DNA of 64,000 nucleotides, taken from Druceiella hillmani (taxonomy: Eukaryota > Arthropoda > Insecta > Lepidoptera > Hepialidae). The stretch covers positions 24,474,501 to 24,538,500 of the forward strand of contig JAYKKI010000015.1 of NCBI GenBank assembly GCA_039881145.1, read 5' to 3'. The notes under the pieces were generated by a model. That model saw only the letters and a program-made list of their open reading frames with translations. It did not search any database and was not told the origin of the DNA. Both the position numbers and the translations under genes were made by a program. How positions within the stretch are numbered: position 1 is the stretch's first letter; each line of letters opens with the position of its first letter. Below are positions 16,864 through 26,740 of this stretch, piece by piece.

Positions 16864-16951
16864 ATCAAAATAATCTGAACTTTGTGACATAAATTATTTT
16901 TAACAAACTAATAAAAGCAAAAAATGTTATTAATTTACAGATAGTCACCTA

Positions 16952-17835
16952 TTAAACAATGCTTTGAATACCTAACTTTTTTACAAAATAGTTATGTTTA
17001 ACACTATTTAAACCCTTGGTTAGCAAGTCTGCTGGCATTTCAGATGTTGGCATGTAGACTATCTTTATAAGATTGTTAGCTTCTCTAACAAAATGATGAC
17101 GCACATCTATGTGTTTAGTTCTTTTATGAAATAAAGAATTTTCAGACAGGTTCTGAGCGCCTTGATTGTCATTATACAATATAATTACATAATCACAACT
17201 GTTTACAATTTTAGAAAACAAGTTTTTTAAATAAATAGCCTATTTACAGGCTTCGGCAATTGCCATATATTCTGCCTCTGTACTTGATAAGACTATAGTA
17301 CGTTGTTTTTTACATTCATATGAAATAACAGTTCCAGAAAGTTTAAAGTAGAAACCTGTATAGGATCTCCTATCTAGTGTGTTTGAAGCCCAATCTGCAT
17401 CAACGAAACCCTCTAATTTACAATTATCTTTGATAAACATTAGGCCATAAGATTTAGTTTTACATAAGTATCTTAGGATGCGTTTCGCATGCTTCCAATG
17501 AGTATAGGAATATGACTTATTAAATTGGCTCAAATAACTCACACTATAGGAAATATCTGGGCGAGTCAAAACACTTAAGTACATTAAGCTTCCTATTAGT
17601 GTTGGAATGGATATTGTTTACAAACATCTACACTTTTCTCTAGTTTTAAATTTTTCTCAATAGGAGTACCAACAACTTTACAGTTTGTCATATTAAATTT
17701 ACTTAAAATATGGTCTACAAACTTTTCTTGATCTAAGGAAATATTGCCATTCTGATACATTTTTACTCTCATACCCAAACATTGTTTTAATTGCCCTAAA
17801 TCCTTAATTTTAAATTTTAATATTAAATTTGTTTT
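16952..17835 (-). pseudogene. copia Pol, distal part: RT connection and RNase H, frame broken
   Basis: This continues the Pol frame of 17843-19633 after a frameshift near 17835. The first open piece (17596-17778) carries the end of the reverse transcriptase (MGMRVKMYQNGNISLDQEKF, then FVDHILSKFNM). A one-base frameshift near 17605 leads to 17240-17584 with MYLSVLTRPDISYSVSYLSQ and RNase H motifs (GFVDADWAS with a catalytic-type Asp, and SSTEAEYMA with the Glu). An in-frame TAG at 17237-17239, where the family has a coding triplet, precedes the last piece 16952-17221. That piece has DNQGAQ, RTKHIDVRHHFVRE (RNase H His/Asp region) and the usual PADLLTKGL C-terminus. All domain parts are present. 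Only the frame is damaged. Confidence 0.85.
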
Positions 17836-17842
17836 TAACTCC

Positions 17843-19633
17843 TTAACCTTTAATCCTTAACTTTGAAAAAATGAAAAAATCATCAACAAAAATTGCTATT
17901 ATGATCTGCTCTTTTTCACAATTTTTTATATACAGACATGGTTCTAACTTTGACTTAACAAAATTTAATTTTAATAAAGAATCATTTACTCTTTCGTTCC
18001 AAGCCCTGGCTGATTGTTTTAGACCATAAATTGCAAGATTTAATTTAAGAACACTATTTTCTTTACAATCTAAATTAGGGGGAACTTGCATATACACTTT
18101 TTCATTTAAGTAACCATTTAGGAATACTGTAGTTACATCTAAGTGAGTAATTTCAAGGTTAAGTTTGACACTTAAAGCAAATAGAAACCTTAGTGTAGAG
18201 TAACGAAGCACTGGTGAGTATGTGTCAGCGTAATCCACACCTTCTTTTTGGGTAAAACCTTTTGCCACCAGTCTTGCTCTATATCGCACACTATTATCAC
18301 TTTCGTACTTTTTCTTGAATACCCACTTGTACTGTATCACTCTATCAGCTTCTTTCCTATCTACAAACGTCCATGCTTGATTATCGTCGAAAGCTTTCAG
18401 TTCATCTTCCATCGCTTGTCTCCACTGTTCCTTGTCTGGTCCATTTATTGCTGCTTCATAACTGAGTTTTTCATCACATGATTCCAGATTATCCAGAAGA
18501 CAGAGATTGGTCATCCCATATCTTTCTACTGGCTTTCTTTTACGGTTAGCTTCAATTTGAACTTCATTCTCTGCAAAAGACTCTTCTTCAGTAAAAGATT
18601 GATACGATTCATCTTGGAAAGACGATGATTCACAAATATATGTTGAATCATTTGGATCTGAACCTGGATTTTCTATTAAACTTTCATCTTCTTCTAAGTT
18701 TTCATCTTTCTTTGACTTATTTTCACAATCGTTTACTACAATCTGAGCTTCGTCCAACTCCATTTTCTCCATAATGATGACATCTCTGCTCGTAGAAATT
18801 TTTTTAGTTCTTGGGTTATACATTCTGTATCCTTTCACATTCTCTGGATACCCAACTAAAATTAATCTGTCAGCCTTCTTATCCCATTTTTGTCGTTGTA
18901 TTTTGGGAACATTCACCATTACTTCACTGCCAAAAATTCTAACATGGCTGAGGTCTGGTTTCTCACCTGTCCACCTCTCAAATGGTGTCATCATGCCTAA
19001 ACTGGCGGCTGGTGTTCTGTTCTTTAGGTAAACTGCAGTATTAACTGCTTCAGGCCAAAAACTTTTGTCGAGACCTGCTTCAAACAATAAACATCTTGCC
19101 CGTTCAACTATAGTTCTGTTGAACCTCTCTGAGAGTCCATTCTGCTCTGGAGTGTGAGGATTGGTCTTCTGATGGACAATACCTACTTGTTTTAAGTAAC
19201 TTTCCATCTCACGTGAACAAAATTCACCTCCATTGTCGGTTCTCAGTATTTTTATCTTGTTTCCAGTTTGATTCTCAACTAAACTTCGAAATTCTTTGAA
19301 ATGCTGGAACACCTGGTTCTTTTCCTTCAAGAAGTAGACAAAAGTCATTCTGCTGGCATCATCCACAAACAGAAGAAAGTACCTCGCCAGACCAATTGAC
19401 TTGGTCTCCATCTGCCCGCATAAATCTGAGTGTACTACATCCAGTATTTTTTCACTTCTATGGTTTGCTGATGAGAAAGGGAAACGTGATTGTTTTCCCT
19501 CACAGCACACTTCACAATTCTGTATCTGTATGTCAGCTTTCTTGTGAAAAGAAACTCCTTCTACTGCTCCTTCTTTCATTTTTTGTAAGGACTTACTATT
19601 TATATGTCCTAATCTTTTATGCCATGTTGACAT
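17843..19633 (-). pseudogene. copia Pol: integrase and reverse transcriptase
   Basis: A 596-codon open frame that is a central part of a polyprotein rather than an independent gene. Residues 1-60 are the pre-integrase zinc finger (H5, H10, C40, C43). The integrase core shows D70 (HSDLCG), D133 (RTDNGGEF) and E169 (NGLSER), with the D-35-E spacing intact. From about 415 comes the copia reverse transcriptase (KWVFKKKYESDNSVRYRARL, then YADTYSPVLRYSTLR, LDVTTVFLNG, and the catalytic FVDD at 582-585). An Asp/Glu/Ser-rich linker lies between the two. The frame ends just after FVDD because of a frameshift in an AT-rich stretch near 17835. The reported first Met is not a biological start. The Gag-protease frame overlaps it by 17 bases and should be continuous with it, so a frameshift near 19620 separates them. 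Confidence 0.9.
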
Positions 19634-20777
19634 TGCCGATAACGAGTTCTCGAATTTTTTTGTTTAACTTGTACACTCCATTTATCAAATTTGCTGTACC
19701 AATAAGCTCATTCACTTGGTTGTATATCAAACAGGTATCTGTTTTGAATACAACTTTATTTCCTTTAGCTATAAGTTGGCTTACGGATAATAAGTTTGCC
19801 GTGAGATTCGGTATATACAATATGTCCTTCACAATCACGTCATACTGAGAACTGTTCACGCATGTCGTTATCTGTGTTTCACCAACACTAACTACAGGCA
19901 CCGTCATTTGATTTGCCACTACGATTTCTTTAGGTTCGTGTACTGGTCGAGTTCGGAGTAAACATTTTTGGTTTGACAGCGCGCATATGACATGCACGCT
20001 TGCGCCTGAGTCGATGTACCAGTCTTCTGTGTTATAATAACCGTTGAAAAACGCCGCGCTAAAAGCATTCAATTGTTTATTTGCTTTTAATTCAGGACAC
20101 TTATTTTTGTAGTGGCCGATCTTCTTGCAATTATAACACTTTATTTGTTTACTGCTGGTTAACTTTGACATTTGCTTGTCAGTGTTGCCTTTTTTATTTC
20201 GCTGTTTTGACCAAAAGGTAGAGTCGATTCCAGTAGTGCCAACCTCCGAACACATATCAAGTAACTTTGTTTTAATGACGTCAGCGCTAATGGCTATTCC
20301 AGAGTGTTCTATTGCCATTATCATCGGTGAATACTCATCTGGAAGTCCCGCCAAAAGTAATGACCCAATCCACTCGTCTGTGATTTCAAAACCTGTCCCT
20401 TTCAATTTATGTGCTGTCTCAACCACTTGAGATACATAGGATGTCACGGATTCGCAGTTATCGAGGCGTATTGAAATCAATGTACGAAGCAAACTTATTT
20501 TTCGTTGATACCCCGTGTCGTCAAATAACTGTTTTAATTTCTTCCACACACCGTTCACTGTAGTTTCAGTTTTTATATGCACATATAATGAACAGTCAAT
20601 TGTCATAACGAGTTTTGCTTTAGCTTTTTTCTTCTCAGATTCACTGATAGTTGCCGGTACATTTTCAATGTGAACGCCTTCAAGTAACAAGAAATTACTT
20701 GTTGCAAACGCCCAATCGTCGTAATTTTCGCGTCCTTTGAGTTTCGGCACATTTACTAAGTACCCCGACGTCGACAT
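19617..20777 (-). pseudogene. copia Gag-protease
   Basis: A 386-residue frame starting at ATG 20777 (MSTSGYLVNVPKLKGRENYD). The Gag part matches copia-type Gag (W-A-F-A-T-S-N-F and LKQLFDDTG segments). The CCHC zinc knuckle is C214, C217, H222, C227 (CYNCKKIGHYKNKC). The protease active site is D256-S-G-A (WYIDSGASVHV), followed by LLSVSQL, typical of the protease end. It stops at 19617-19619, within a few residues of where the copia polyprotein continues into the WHKRLGH integrase finger in another frame. In copia Gag and Pol are normally one frame, so this is probably a lesion rather than programmed frameshifting, though a programmed shift is not excluded. Gag and protease themselves look undamaged. 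Confidence 0.9.
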
Positions 20778-20944
20778 AGTTATACCCGACGTCGTACATT
20801 CTGAGGTATAAACATTGAGACAATTTAATTTCTTTTAATGTTATAAAGCACAAATTCTTAAAATGTTATCAACATTGTATAAATAACCAATTTAAATAAA
20901 TATATATTAACGATTATTAACGATATTCTTCTAATAAATATATA

Positions 20945-20975
20945 CTAGTGGTCGCCCAGTGGTCGAAATTCGACC
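20945..20975 (-). other. Helitron 3' terminal hairpin and CTAG
   Basis: ggtcgaa, one base, ttcgacc forms a 7-bp stem at 20961-20975. Twelve bases later (minus strand) the element ends in CTAG. The homologous end at 35613-35645 keeps CTAG and the right arm but its left arm is mutated. Confidence 0.8.
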
Positions 20976-21282
20976 ATAATAAATTTAAATTATAAGTTAT
21001 TTAATATAAATTATTAAAATATAATGCTCAAACATTATTTTAAGGTTCTATTGTCAAAGACTATATACTACTATAACCATAGATTTCGTCAACGCTGTTA
21101 TTTTCCTATTTAAAAAAAATAAATTATATGGAATTCAAAAAGGAGAAAAATAAAGAATACATATTTTAAAACAAATTTATTGAAACAAAACATGCTGTAA
21201 GATGATACGAAATAAAAAAATTATGCGGTAAAAAATGCTCTCCATTGAATAGCATGTTTTATCGCATATTGCGATAATATAA

Positions 21283-23468
21283 TTAACGATTTAAAACTTC
21301 TCTGAAAACAATTTTTTTTGTAAAAACTCTTTCATTGTTTGCTAAACGTCCTTGGCCGTTATATTCGGAAATATAAAACCTTAAACCATCGAATGAACGG
21401 ACTCTACTTGCTGTGACATACAATTGCCCATATGTGAAAACTGGCCGATTCAATAAAATTCCAACCTTTTGGAATGTTTGTCCTTGAAACTTACATATTG
21501 TCATCGCAAATGCAGGTATTATAGGAAATTGTGTTCTTTGAAAGTTGAACGGTAAAATAGTTCCAGAGTACGTTAAATTTATACGTGGAATCAAAATTCT
21601 CTTACTGCGTGCGGTTCCAGTTAAAACTTCGCAATCCATGAATTTCGATGCATAAATTTGATGCATAAATTTGATGCGCATTCTTGTTCCATTGACTAAT
21701 GCGTCCTTAGTATTTAAGTTCCTGATAAATAAAACTATGCAATTAACTTTTGAATACTAACTTATGCGGTGGTAAACCACTAATAGACAAAGAATTTAAA
21801 AACTCTACCGGATAGTTATTGATGTAATTGTCATTATCAAAAATTATTTTATCATAGCTATGATATGTTCGCTGTTCACCAGGAATCTGATTAAGTATAT
21901 AAGTATTAATCAAGGTACAATCGTCATTTGTAGGTGCTAAAATAACAGAGTTCAATATATTTTCTGAGAGCATGTTTTTGGAAATATTTCCATACACCTC
22001 ATCAATAATATTGTTTTTATCTCCTATTAATTGATGAGGTATTTCAATAACATTTTTACCAAACTGAGGGAATTGTGGGGCCTCATCATCACCAATTTTT
22101 TTCAAGAATTCTACAAATTCTATTTCATTTGGTAAAGCTCTCATATTTCGAGTAAATGTAACTTTATGAAAATTAGGAGATTCATGCCAACTTGTAACAC
22201 AATTTTCAATTAAAGTTCCACGTGATCCATGTGCGATTACTGGTAAGATTTGCCGAAAATCACCGCACAGAAGTATAGTTTTTCCTCAAAATACTCTACG
22301 TTTGTCGTTTTCATCACATAGATCACGCAATAATATATTTATGATTTTCAATACTTGCAAAGGACACATAGAAACTTCATCAATCATTATCAATGATGAT
22401 GAATTTATGAAACTACCGTAGCTACTATTTGCAGTAATATTTGATACAGAATTTTCTAAAATGGGTATAGGCAATTTAAACACATTGTGTACAGTCATAC
22501 CTCCAAGTAATAAAGTTGAAGCTATACCACTGAACGCAGTTGGAATACAACGAAGATTAAGCGAATTTAATTTGTGAATTAATGCTGTTTGAGTGAATGT
22601 TTTGCCACAACCAGCGTGGGCGGTTAAACAAAAAACATTCGATCCAGTATCATGATACAAAATGTCACGAATAACTTGGTCAATAAGATTACGCTGTTCA
22701 ATATTTGCAATTTCATAATACACACAAAACAACATCTCTTGTTCTATTATATCAATAACATTTTCTTCTTCTATTCTCTGCGAGTATGTGGGAACTGGTA
22801 AACCAAAAATTTGACAGGACAAATTATGAACATTCAAACTATCATAAATTCCTAATAGAGCTCTATTAAAGGATACTTCTTCGTTGTAAAGTCTTAGAAA
22901 ATCTTCACTTAGATATACTTTAAATTCATTCCATAACGCTAATGCATTGGCTGGCACATTTATTGCACAAATGTAACCAAATAAATTCCACATTTGTTTT
23001 GGTGAATGTAATTCTTTTGATTCATTTAAACATTCCCGCCATTCATTATCATTTGAAGCTATTCCGCGAGCATGGCACGCTTCAACAAAAGAAGGGTATA
23101 AAAATTCATTGTATGTTCTAACATCCTCGAATGAATTCAGACCACAGACATGTAATAAAAGCAATCGTAAGTGAAAAAGTTCGATATCTTTTGGTGACAC
23201 TATATATCCTTGTAATGATTTTATGACCTCCACGGCTTCTCTTCTTCCATTTATTTCGCGAATCTTCCCACACGTAATGCATAGGAATTTCAGTATATAT
23301 ATACTCTCGTGCTGATAGATCTGATCGATTCAACTCAAAAAATGCTAATAATTTTGTTTGTCTTTCATTATCAATTACTTGACGTTCTTGCCCTTCTTGG
23401 AAGTATACATTCTGTCGACGCGGTAAATGAATATCAAGTCTGATTATAGTATGTGACTCAAAATGCAT
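21283..23468 (-). pseudogene. Helitron PIF1-type helicase domain, disrupted
   Basis: The C-terminal half of a RepHel protein. The 23118-23468 piece (RLDIHLPRRQNVYFQEGQ, then YVWEDSRNKW) links Rep to the helicase. A frameshift near 23233 leads to the 315-codon piece 22286-23233. That piece has DIELFHLRLLLLHV, Walker A (TAHAGCGKTF, about 22605-22634) and Walker B (LIMIDEVSM, about 22370). An in-frame TGA at 22286-22288 interrupts just before KTILLCGDFRQILPV, and the frame then runs through 21743-22144 (LAPTNDDCTLIN, then DNDNYINNYPVEFLNSL). Another frameshift near 21745 precedes 21283-21681, which has the C-terminal helicase motifs (FAMTICKFQGQTFQKVGI and YVTASRVRSFDGL). All major PIF1 motifs are still recognisable. 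The protein would unwind DNA at the rolling-circle fork. Confidence 0.88.
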
Positions 23469-23537
23469 TGGTAATTCATAGATGCACCATATGTCTTCTG
23501 TTGATCCGACATAACGTCCAATTAAAAAATTGGTAAC

Positions 23538-25460
23538 TTAATTAATATCTATATTTTGGCTTTGTTCATTTCCACCAGACTCTAGTTCAACAGATGCACT
23601 GTCATAGCCTTTATACACATATTTATAAATGTATTTGACACTTTTGACTGTAGTATATACTTCAACATTTATATGGCAATTAAATTTAGCAAGTAAATAT
23701 GGATTGTATGGTACGACGTACCGATTGTCAAGGCAACTACCACGAACTTCTGCATTAATACCATTAGCGCGTCTTCTGTATAATGGATATCCATTTAACG
23801 ATTCACGTGTAGTTTCATTAAATCGTTTTGGATACTCTTTTATACATTTTCCATCTCTTATACATACAGAATTAGGATTAAGTACTCCGCATGGACCATG
23901 CATCATATGTTTTACAACATATTTATGTAATGTTGGATGTGTTTCAATGTGAGGAATCTCCGCAGATACAACTTTATCAATATCTATAGCATTAACAATT
24001 TTATCTCGCTCATTTAAAGTGAGTAAAATGGGAGCATGAGGCTATCCTCTTTTTTGAAACTCAATTGTATAAATGAGTGCTTCAACTTTACCAAAGATAT
24101 TATTTTGTATAAGGCCCTCTATGAATGCTTTCAACTTTGACTTGAATACACTCACAATAATATCAGGTCTAAAATAGCTGCTAATTTTGTTAACTATCAC
24201 CTACACCAATGTTGTTAACTATTTCTGGCCAAATTGGATTGCAAGTCATTGTAATAAATGAAGAAGGCTTTTCGAAATGTTTTATAAATGATACTGCATC
24301 TAAATAATTCTGATACATATTTCTCGGAGATCCATTGAACAAAGATGGTAAAATTATTCTACGGCCATGATTTCTGGCATTGATGTTCAATTCTGTGTAG
24401 TCTGTTATATTGTCGTAAACTTCAGATCTAAGAATTGTTTGATTTTGTCGAATGCAATGTAATTTTGAGCCCTCTATTCTATACATAGATATCAACTATC
24501 CACTGCAGAAATATTTTTTTGTGAATGGTGCTACATGCTGAAATCGTCTCTAATCGCAAGTCAATAGGCTGCATACTGAAGCATGACTAATTTTTTTCTG
24601 GGTGCTCTTGAATTAGATATAGTTGGTACGTTATGAGGAATATTGGTATGCCACCCAGTATCACCATTTGGAAAAAGTAATGGATGTGCTCAAGGGTCTA
24701 ATTATGAATTTAAAATTGAGATATTTTTGATGATACTATTACTTTTGAAAATGAAATCATATTTCGTTCAAAGGTGGCTCACCATCAACTGTACTAAATA
24801 TTACTGCTACATCAGTTTGAACTGCATCATTGAAATGGCGTTGATTTAAATCATGATTTACTTTAATGAGCATACAACTTTCATTTTTTTTATTTTCAAC
24901 TCTGTGACAATGATGTTTCATTGCAATGAATGACCGAACCTAAGGATTACTTCGTTCCAATTCAAGAGATATTTTGCGCATTATATTGTTATGGCATGTT
25001 TGGTTAAAATGTTGTTGTAATCTATGATTGATAATATATAATTGATAGTGTCGACATCATAAAAATCGAATTGTGCACAACATAGTGAGCGACCATATGC
25101 TGCATTCATTGAACCTGATCTGTGATAAAAACATCATGTTTTTGAAATGATACACTCCACATGTAACTGCCCCGCAAATTTTAGCTTCTAAGCTAATCAT
25201 AGCAAATGAATTATATTTGCGAATGTTTTCAAAATAATTGTTTGCCTTAGTTTTGATTGAAGGTTCATTTGAAATAAGTCCATAATACAATGATTTAAAA
25301 TATTCATTTTGACTTAAGGGCGGTAATATTGCTTTACCCTTATGACAACATTAAGTGAATTCAGTCCTGTCACTTAAAGTCACTTCAGATTTAAAACGTT
25401 TCACATTGCAAAACCTGCATTGTAAATCCATTAATCCACAATCATAACTATGAAAAAGTC
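23538..25460 (-). pseudogene. Helitron Rep (HUH/Y2 rolling-circle endonuclease), disrupted
   Basis: Reading leftwards, a Cys-containing N-terminal stretch near 25440-25370 (GLMDLQCRFCNVKRF) is followed by LPPLSQNEYFKSLYYGLISN and an FENIRKYNSFAMIS segment. Next come PLLFPNGDTGWH traces near 24650, and GRRIILPSLFNGSPRNMYQN with FITMTCNPIWPEI in the open piece 24190-24495. The HUH metal-binding motif falls at about 24030-24044. It reads G-stop-PHAP, where the family has GLPHAHIL: a TAG replaces the Leu codon and the second His is Pro. Both catalytic-type tyrosines remain in KYIYKYVYKG within 23538-23906, which also carries MHGPCGVLNPNSVC. A nonsense TAA at 23538-23540 separates this from the linker to the helicase, still in frame. 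At least five lesions; dead as an autonomous source. Confidence 0.85.
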
Positions 25461-25639
25461 TTGAAATTACATATAGTGCATATATGTATCTCTAAAAATT
25501 ACTTCTTCATTTGTAAACTATTAATGTTATGTAAATTTGCGTTTGGTCTATTAATATGTGTATGCGAAACAAACTATGAATATGACATTATCATAATTAT
25601 GATTATTTTTGAAATTCAGTAAGACTATGGACAAATAAT

Positions 25640-26740
25640 ATTAATCTCAGTTTGACCATAGACTTCAACCATAAACAAAATAGTATATATGTGTGTACAT
25701 ATGTGTGTGTGTCAAACGCATGTATTTCTAATAAAAATCTATATATCTCTTTCTATGTTAAAATATTAGCTTTCAGCACTCTTCTCCATATAAACTTTAA
25801 CTGTGCCAAATTTCATACTCCTCCGGACAAGTAATTTTCGTAAAAAGGAGTATAAAGGTTTTGCTTTGCATATTAATATTTTGGTTATTATTAACCTTTA
25901 AATTATGGTTATTATTAACCTTTAGAAAATTTAATAATATTTTATTAAATCGTAATAACTCTAATTTCAGATAAAAGGTCAAATTTTTTACTACTATATA
26001 TGGGAAAATAACAAAGTTAAAGCACAATAACTTAGAAACTGTCTGGCAGATAAACTACAATGGAAAGCGAGCGGAAAAATAAAATTATGGACAACTCATA
26101 TGTCAATATGTGTGTATATGCATGTGTGTGTGTGTCACAAAGGCATGGTAGTATGTGTAATGTTTTTTTTATTAATTTAATGTGTTTCGAATGCATTATT
26201 ATTTAAAAATTTTAGCTTTCCCTACTCCTCCATACAAACTTAACTGTGCCAAATTTCATACTCCTCCGTCCGCGTAATTTTCGTAAAAGAGGTACAATGT
26301 TTTTGCTTCACGTATTAATATTATGATTATTATTAATAATGTTACATTAAATGATAACAACTGTAATTCTAGATAAAAGATCAATTTTTTTACTATTATA
26401 TATGAGAAAATAACAAAGTTGAAGCACAATAACTTGTGAACTGTCTGGCAGATAACTTACAATGGAAAGCCAGCGGAAAAATAAAACTATAGACTACTCG
26501 TATGTCAATTGTATGTATATACATGTGTGTGTCAAATGCATGGTTGTGTGTGTAATGTTTTATTTATTGATTTAATGTACTTTATAAGCATTATTATTGA
26601 AAAATATTAGCGTTCTGCACTTCTCCTACATATAAACTATAAGCATGCCAAATTTCATACTCCTCCGTCCCCGCTATTTTCGTAAAAAGGGGTCCAAAGT
26701 TTTTGCTTCACGTATTAATATATAGATTAACGATATAAAC
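25640..26740. repeat. tandem repeat, ~2.7 units of ~400-440 bp
   Basis: The block tgccaaatttcatactcctc recurs at 25804, 26247 and 26646 (periods 443 and 399). Each copy is followed by ttttcgtaaaa and then ttttgctt.. with a cgtattaatatt-like block (gcatattaatatt in unit 1), and each is preceded by a TG-rich microsatellite, tgtcaaa.gcatg and a ttttatttatt tract. The first unit is longer because of an internal direct duplication (ggttattattaacctttaaa region, 25878-25925). A block shared with the Helitron end fragment at 35.77 kb (ttagcgttctgc) suggests these units belong to the Helitron's non-coding leader. Confidence 0.85.

Larger units (their letters stand above)
16855..20944 (-). mobile_element. 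copia-type LTR retrotransposon, 5' LTR missing
   Basis: A minus-strand element with the copia domain order: Gag, zinc knuckle, protease, integrase, reverse transcriptase, RNase H. The 3' end is marked by a polypurine tract (AAGGGGAGA on the minus strand, plus 16855-16863) immediately followed by TGTTAGAATT, the expected TG start of an LTR. Upstream of Gag about 165 bp of leader remain before the Helitron 3' terminus at 20945. No 5' LTR matching the 3' LTR and no clear primer-binding site are visible, so the Helitron probably inserted into, or its capture removed, the 5' end. Reading-frame damage is limited to about three frameshifts and one nonsense codon, which suggests a moderately young insertion compared with the other relics here. 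Confidence 0.85.
20945..25460 (-). mobile_element. Helitron, degraded, 3' terminus preserved
   Basis: On the minus strand the Rep/helicase coding region (25460 down to 21283) is followed by the structural hallmark of a Helitron 3' end. This is a palindrome (ggtcgaaattcgacc, 20961-20975), a 12-nt spacer, and a CTAG end (20945-20948) with T as the next host base, consistent with insertion between A and T. The 5' end (starting TC) lies to the right of 25460 and could not be fixed. It may lie beyond the tandem repeat 25640-26740. A second 3'-end copy of the same family sits at 35613. The coding part carries many stops and a mutated HUH motif, so it is inactive. Confidence 0.85.

Noticed and set aside
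18248..20430. Plus-strand frames opposite copia (18248, 18774, 19396, 20176)
   Set aside because: Antisense shadows of the copia Gag-Pol frames, without own domains.
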